Below the pieces are notes generated by a model. That model worked only from the letters and a program-made list of their open reading frames with translations, did no database searches and was not told where the DNA came from. A stretch of DNA of 64,000 nucleotides from assembly GCF_051201625.1 (NCBI RefSeq), contig NZ_CP179203.1, forward strand, positions 310,001 to 374,000. Direction: 5' to 3'. Positions 60,743-64,000 of the stretch are shown one piece after another. This DNA is from Shimia sp051201625 (GTDB taxonomy: Bacteria; Pseudomonadota; Alphaproteobacteria; Rhodobacterales; Rhodobacteraceae). How positions within the stretch are numbered: the first letter of the stretch is position 1; every line of letters starts with the position of its first letter. A program made the translations under genes and the position numbers.

Positions 60743-61872
60743 GTTGACCAAACCATGGCTGGTATTGGCTCGCAGTGTGTCTTCATATCTTGTGCGGCAC
60801 CACTATTTCCCGCGTTCTGTATGGCAAGGGTCACTTCGTTTAAGTGTAAAGCCAGATCGGCTGACAATCGACATGGGCGTTGTTCATTGAGCGCGTCTAG
60901 CATTTCTGCTGGACCAAGAGCAAAATTCATTGCCGCAGCGCCCCAGCGTTTGACCTTTGGGTGCGTTGGCCCCGCGATACGAATGCGACGGCCAATTGGA
61001 TGTTCCACAAGTCTCCGACGAAAAGCGATGCGTCGATGAAATCGCACTGGTGCTGTGTTGTCCCAAGCATTCCTCACCTGCAACACGCCAGTGTCGCCAA
61101 ACATACGAATTCGGTGGTCGTGTGAGGCTGTAATTGAACAAGTTAGCCGTGCAGTTAAACCATTATCAAAAAATAGCGTTGCGGTGGCAAAATCTGGAGC
61201 GCTGCCGCCAGGTTTTTCTGGGATTGTTTCAGCAGATGCAGCCACAATGCGGCGCACACTCCCAAAAATACCGACCAGCCAGACTAGGTAATACCCTGCG
61301 TGTTCAATAGTGCACCCGACTGAAAACTCATCCTGTGCAGGCCAGAGAGCGCCAGACTCGCTTACCCAATTTCTGTAGGGTGCTTGTGGAATAAATCCGT
61401 CGTCCAAGTCTGCGTAAATCAAACGTACCTGACCGCAGACATTATCACGAATGGCTTTTGCTAAAGTTTGTGCCGACTCGCCAAGAATTGAGCAAGGAGC
61501 ACTGGCCAAGAGTAGATTTTTTCCTTTTGCGAGATCATAAAGAGCCTGAGCTTCCTGCATCTTTAGAGCTAGTGGCTTTTCTGAGTAAACGTGATGCCCC
61601 GCATCAAGACAGGCCTGTGAAACCTCAAAATGCGCACGAGGGTTTGTAAGGTTTAGGATGAGTGAACCGGCTGGCAAATTGTTTAGCAGACGTGCGATCG
61701 AGTCGGTTGCGTGCAGGTTCCAGTGGTTAGCGAAGGTTGCCAGGCGGACTGGATCTTGGTCATAAACTTGCGTCACTGCAATGTCTGGGTGTTTTGCAAA
61801 GGAACGCATGTAAAGATCGGCAACAAAACCACAACCAATGATGGATACAGATCTTACAGCGCGTTTTGACAT
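60739..61872 (-). CDS. Gfo/Idh/MocA-family oxidoreductase
   Basis: NAD(P)-dependent sugar oxidoreductase of 377 residues. N-terminal Rossmann fold VSIIGCGFVADLYMRSFA; the family's EKP motif in HHVYSEKPLALKMQEAQAL (about residues 94-112); the C-terminal domain begins near CGQVRLIYADLDDGFIPQAP. It is probably involved in making or modifying a polysaccharide sugar precursor. First gene of the leftward five-gene unit; a divergent 344-bp spacer separates it from the GT26 gene. Confidence 0.89.
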   Translation of the reverse strand: MSKRAVRSVSIIGCGFVADLYMRSFAKHPDIAVTQVYDQDPVRLATFANHWNLHATDSIARLLNNLPAGSLILNLTNPRAHFEVSQACLDAGHHVYSEKPLALKMQEAQALYDLAKGKNLLLASAPCSILGESAQTLAKAIRDNVCGQVRLIYADLDDGFIPQAPYRNWVSESGALWPAQDEFSVGCTIEHAGYYLVWLVGIFGSVRRIVAASAETIPEKPGGSAPDFATATLFFDNGLTARLTCSITASHDHRIRMFGDTGVLQVRNAWDNTAPVRFHRRIAFRRRLVEHPIGRRIRIAGPTHPKVKRWGAAAMNFALGPAEMLDALNEQRPCRLSADLALHLNEVTLAIQNAGNSGAAQDMKTHCEPIPAMVWST

Positions 61873-62216
61873 GATATCGCCCTCTGTTGGTGGGGTTTAC
61901 GTGTTTATAGTGCAAGTCGTGAAAAAAAACAGTATCTCCAACGGTTTATACGCTCTCATAGTGTTTGACTTCCACTCTCCTGTCTTTTCGACAGATTTAT
62001 TTTTCAACCATAAAAGGCACTTGCAAGATCCACAGGCATTTTGAAATGAAATTACGTTTTATTCTTGTTGGACAAATTCTTTTCAAACCAAAAATCTGGA
62101 ATTTCATTTTATCTTTTCCGTAAATGCTTCTACGAGGAAACGACCAAACGCGGTCTAAAAATAGACATTATTTTGCATCAAACGTCCATTGTGTGTGGTG
62201 ACTTTGGGAGAGGGTC
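61873..62216. other. Divergent promoter region of the polysaccharide cluster
   Basis: 344 bp, AT-rich, between the leftward five-gene unit and the rightward GT26 gene. No supported frame (small plus-strand frames are not protein-like). The GT26 ribosome site GGGAGAGG lies just inside at about 62206-62213. No repeats stood out. Confidence 0.4.
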
Positions 62217-62978
62217 TTGGAAATTCAAACACTTGAAGGGCAAGTTGCGATAAACATCTCTTCGGCGTCTCAATTGGAGGAGGTCGTTACTTCGCGGTTC
62301 CGGGCCGGGCAAGGATTTGCACTCGCCACGATTAATCTTGATCATGTCGTCAAGCTGGGTCGGGAACTTGAGTTCGCAACCGCTTATCGCAAACAGGATA
62401 TAGTTGTGGCAGACGGTCACCCGTTAGTCTGGTTCTCCCGCTTGGCCAAGCGGCCGGTAAATCTTTTGCAAGGTGCCGCGCTGATAGAACCGTTGGCGAA
62501 ACTTGCTGCTAGGAATGGCGTACCCGTAGCGCTCATAGGAAGTACTGAGGAAACGCTCGAAAAAGTTACTTTGATTCTCAAGCGGCAATTTCCAGATCTG
62601 CAAATTGTAGCCACGATTTCTCCACCGATGGGGTTCGATCCACACAGCGATGCTGCGCATAAAATCCTTGTAGAAGTAGATGCTCGGGGTGCGCGATTTG
62701 CCTTTGTAGCTTTGGGAGCGCCTAAGCAAGAAATACTGGCGGCAAGAGGCCGTGCATTGGTGCCAAGTGTGAGCTTTGCAAGCATTGGTGCTGGATTGGA
62801 TTACATTGCAGGGACTCAGAGGCGAGCGCCTGAATGGGTTCAAGCGCTTGCTCTTGAATGGCTTTGGCGTGTATTACGCAGTCCTTTCAGGCTTAGTGGG
62901 CGATATGTGCGATGTATCGCCGTCTTACCAAGGTTGCTTTGTGATACAATCAGGCTTCGAAATTCATCGAATGGTTAG
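62217..62978 (+). CDS. WecG/TagA/CpsF-family glycosyltransferase (GT26)
   Basis: N-acetylmannosaminuronosyl-type transferase that acts on a lipid-linked intermediate at the membrane face; 253 residues. Signatures: ATINLDHVVKLGRELEFATA, IVVADGHPLVWFSRLAKRP (a D-G-x-P motif), GSTEETLEKVTLILKRQFP, FVALGAPKQEILAAR and SIGAGLDYIAGTQRRAPEWV. The start is TTG 62217 with GGGAGAGG seven to eight bases upstream. Its 3' end overlaps the end of the convergent SDR gene by four bases. Confidence 0.9.
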   Translation: MEIQTLEGQVAINISSASQLEEVVTSRFRAGQGFALATINLDHVVKLGRELEFATAYRKQDIVVADGHPLVWFSRLAKRPVNLLQGAALIEPLAKLAARNGVPVALIGSTEETLEKVTLILKRQFPDLQIVATISPPMGFDPHSDAAHKILVEVDARGARFAFVALGAPKQEILAARGRALVPSVSFASIGAGLDYIAGTQRRAPEWVQALALEWLWRVLRSPFRLSGRYVRCIAVLPRLLCDTIRLRNSSNG

Positions 62979-63751
62979 TCTGATGTGGTCAAACTAATCC
63001 GGCGCGGCTTTTGACTTTTTGCGAGTATCAGATTTTTAAGTCTGCGCTTGAATCCTTGTGGAGCGAGGATTTCTCGATCCATTTCAAATACTGCACCGTT
63101 CAGAGTCCTGTCGTTCCAAAGCGCCAGGGCAGCGCCCCATCGCGCTGCGATCTTTGGGTCCATTCCCTCTGGAATACCCATGTCCGTGGCGAGTATGCCT
63201 GGCATCCAAGTGGTGACAATGATGCCAGGCAATCGATCACTAAGGTCAGCCACCAAAGCACGCGAAAAAATTGTGCAGGCCCCCTTTGAAACACTGTAAG
63301 CCGCGCCACATTGAGCGGGTAAAACATCTGCAAAGCTCGACACGTTTACAATGCTTCCGTGGCCGACACTTCCCATATCGGTCAAAGCTTCTCTAGTGCA
63401 GGCGACCATACCGCCCAAATTTGTGTTGATTGTCTCCATGAAGGTGAAAGCCGTTTCGGCAAAGATATCTCTGTGTGGGTAGACTGCTGCATTATTAATC
63501 AGATGTGTGACAGGTGAAATTGCGCGAACTTGCTGAAACGCCGATGCTACCTGCGCGGGATCTGATACATCCGTTGCAATCGGTATAAATAATTTACCCG
63601 CTTCATTAGCCGTTTCAAGTAATGCAGATTTTCGGCGCCCAAATCCTGCGACACGAACACCATTTCGACACAGGTTGATCGCAAGTGCACGGCCTAGCCC
63701 TGATCCTGCACCCGTTAATACTACCATATGGTTTTGATAAGTTTGGGTCAT
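62975..63751 (-). CDS. Short-chain dehydrogenase/reductase
   Basis: Classical SDR of 258 residues. Cofactor motif VVLTGAGSGLGRALAI (T-G-x3-G-x-G), NNAAVY (N-N-A-G-like), Ser in SIVNVSSFAD, and catalytic Tyr/Lys in AAYSVSKGA. Extended basic C-terminus (FKRRLKNLILAKSQKPRR). Substrate unknown. It overlaps the GMC oxidoreductase upstream by four bases and is co-directional with it, suggesting an oxidation pathway for a sugar or alcohol. Confidence 0.9.
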   Translation of the reverse strand: MTQTYQNHMVVLTGAGSGLGRALAINLCRNGVRVAGFGRRKSALLETANEAGKLFIPIATDVSDPAQVASAFQQVRAISPVTHLINNAAVYPHRDIFAETAFTFMETINTNLGGMVACTREALTDMGSVGHGSIVNVSSFADVLPAQCGAAYSVSKGACTIFSRALVADLSDRLPGIIVTTWMPGILATDMGIPEGMDPKIAARWGAALALWNDRTLNGAVFEMDREILAPQGFKRRLKNLILAKSQKPRRISLTTSD

Positions 63752-64000
63752 AACGCACTATCTTGTTCTAGCGTTTCTGCCAGTACGTCACCCACCCTTA
63801 AAGCATTTGCCGCAATGGTTAAACTTGGGTTCACCCCCATTGATGTAGGCATGAAGCTGGCGTCAACGACCCAAAGATTTTCCAGCTGATGTGCTCGGCA
63901 ATCTCTATTCAGAACACTCGAAGTAGGGTCGTTGCCAAACCGAAGCGTCCCGCAAGGGTGCCCATAATTGATATCTGGGCCTCTGCCCAAAAAAATAGGT
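63748..64000 (-). CDS. GMC-family oxidoreductase, C-terminal part only (cut by the window edge)
   Basis: The frame runs open to the right edge. The visible 83 residues are the C-terminus of a glucose-methanol-choline-type flavoprotein oxidoreductase: the active-site histidine in YGHPCGTLRFG, the C-terminal FAD part NLWVVDASFMPTSMGVNPSL and TIAANALRVGDVLAE. The N-terminal Rossmann part lies outside the window. It overlaps the SDR by four bases. Confidence 0.88.
   Translation of the reverse strand, partial: PIFLGRGPDINYGHPCGTLRFGNDPTSSVLNRDCRAHQLENLWVVDASFMPTSMGVNPSLTIAANALRVGDVLAETLEQDSAL

Noticed and set aside
1..64000. CRISPR arrays, insertion sequences, prophage or toxin-antitoxin modules
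   Set aside because: Reading the intergenic regions showed no regularly spaced repeats, transposase motifs or paired small toxin-antitoxin genes.

Overview
The window looks like a chromosomal segment of an alphaproteobacterium of the Rhodobacterales (roseobacter type). The Rieske/cytochrome b/cytochrome c1 operon (petABC) closely resembles the Rhodobacter arrangement, the glycerol ABC transporter has the alphaproteobacterial glpSTPQU/V layout, and an NAD-dependent Fds-type formate dehydrogenase, DapF/MtaB, an alpha-2-macroglobulin/PbpC pair and several TRAP/ABC uptake systems are present. By eye the base composition is moderate. No insertion sequence, integrase, phage gene or CRISPR array was seen. 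I ran no searches; all calls come from reading motifs, gene order and intergenic sequence.

Layout. 1-5.0 kb: a LeuCD-type isomerase (large subunit cut by the left edge) followed by a complete TRAP transporter (DctP-DctQ-DctM), probably one operon. 5.4-8.0 kb: a CPA1 cation/proton antiporter and a DAO-family FAD oxidoreductase. 8.3-12.5 kb: tRNA-Lys(UUU), dapF-mtaB and two GST-family genes. 12.6-18.5 kb (minus): a LysR regulator, a fused FdsG-FdsB diaphorase subunit, a small exported cysteine-containing protein and the molybdenum subunit FdsA. 18.9-21.6 kb: petABC with a strong terminator. 21.8-23.8 kb: pncA-pncB (NAD salvage).

23.9-28.1 kb (minus): arfB, preceded by a structured leader or small-RNA-like region with its own terminator, then yhhQ, mepA and an MFS permease. 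28.5-31.7 kb: yggT, recQ, yaaA. 32.0-39.5 kb: a large periplasmic alpha-2-macroglobulin overlapping pbpC. 39.6-45.1 kb: a thiolase (minus), then an XRE-cupin regulator, kbl-tdh (threonine to glycine plus acetyl-CoA) and a cytochrome P450. 45.8-50.3 kb (minus): an HD-domain protein, aroC, a DUF1244 protein and a BlaI/M56 signalling pair without a beta-lactamase. 50.3-56.4 kb (minus): the glycerol ABC transporter. 56.8 kb to the right edge: a surface-polysaccharide cluster (CpsD-like ATPase, GT2, GT4, epimerase, Gfo/Idh/MocA oxidoreductase, divergent WecG-type GT26, SDR, and the end of a GMC oxidoreductase).

Most of the window is ordinary housekeeping and transport. The best candidates for something new are the leader between yhhQ and arfB (micro-ORF with a good ribosome site, mutually exclusive hairpins and a perfect terminator ahead of a ribosome-rescue gene), the exported protein inside the formate dehydrogenase operon, the sensor-less BlaR1-like/BlaI pair, a threonine dehydrogenase lacking all four structural zinc cysteines, and a CpsD-like ATPase without its Walker A lysine.
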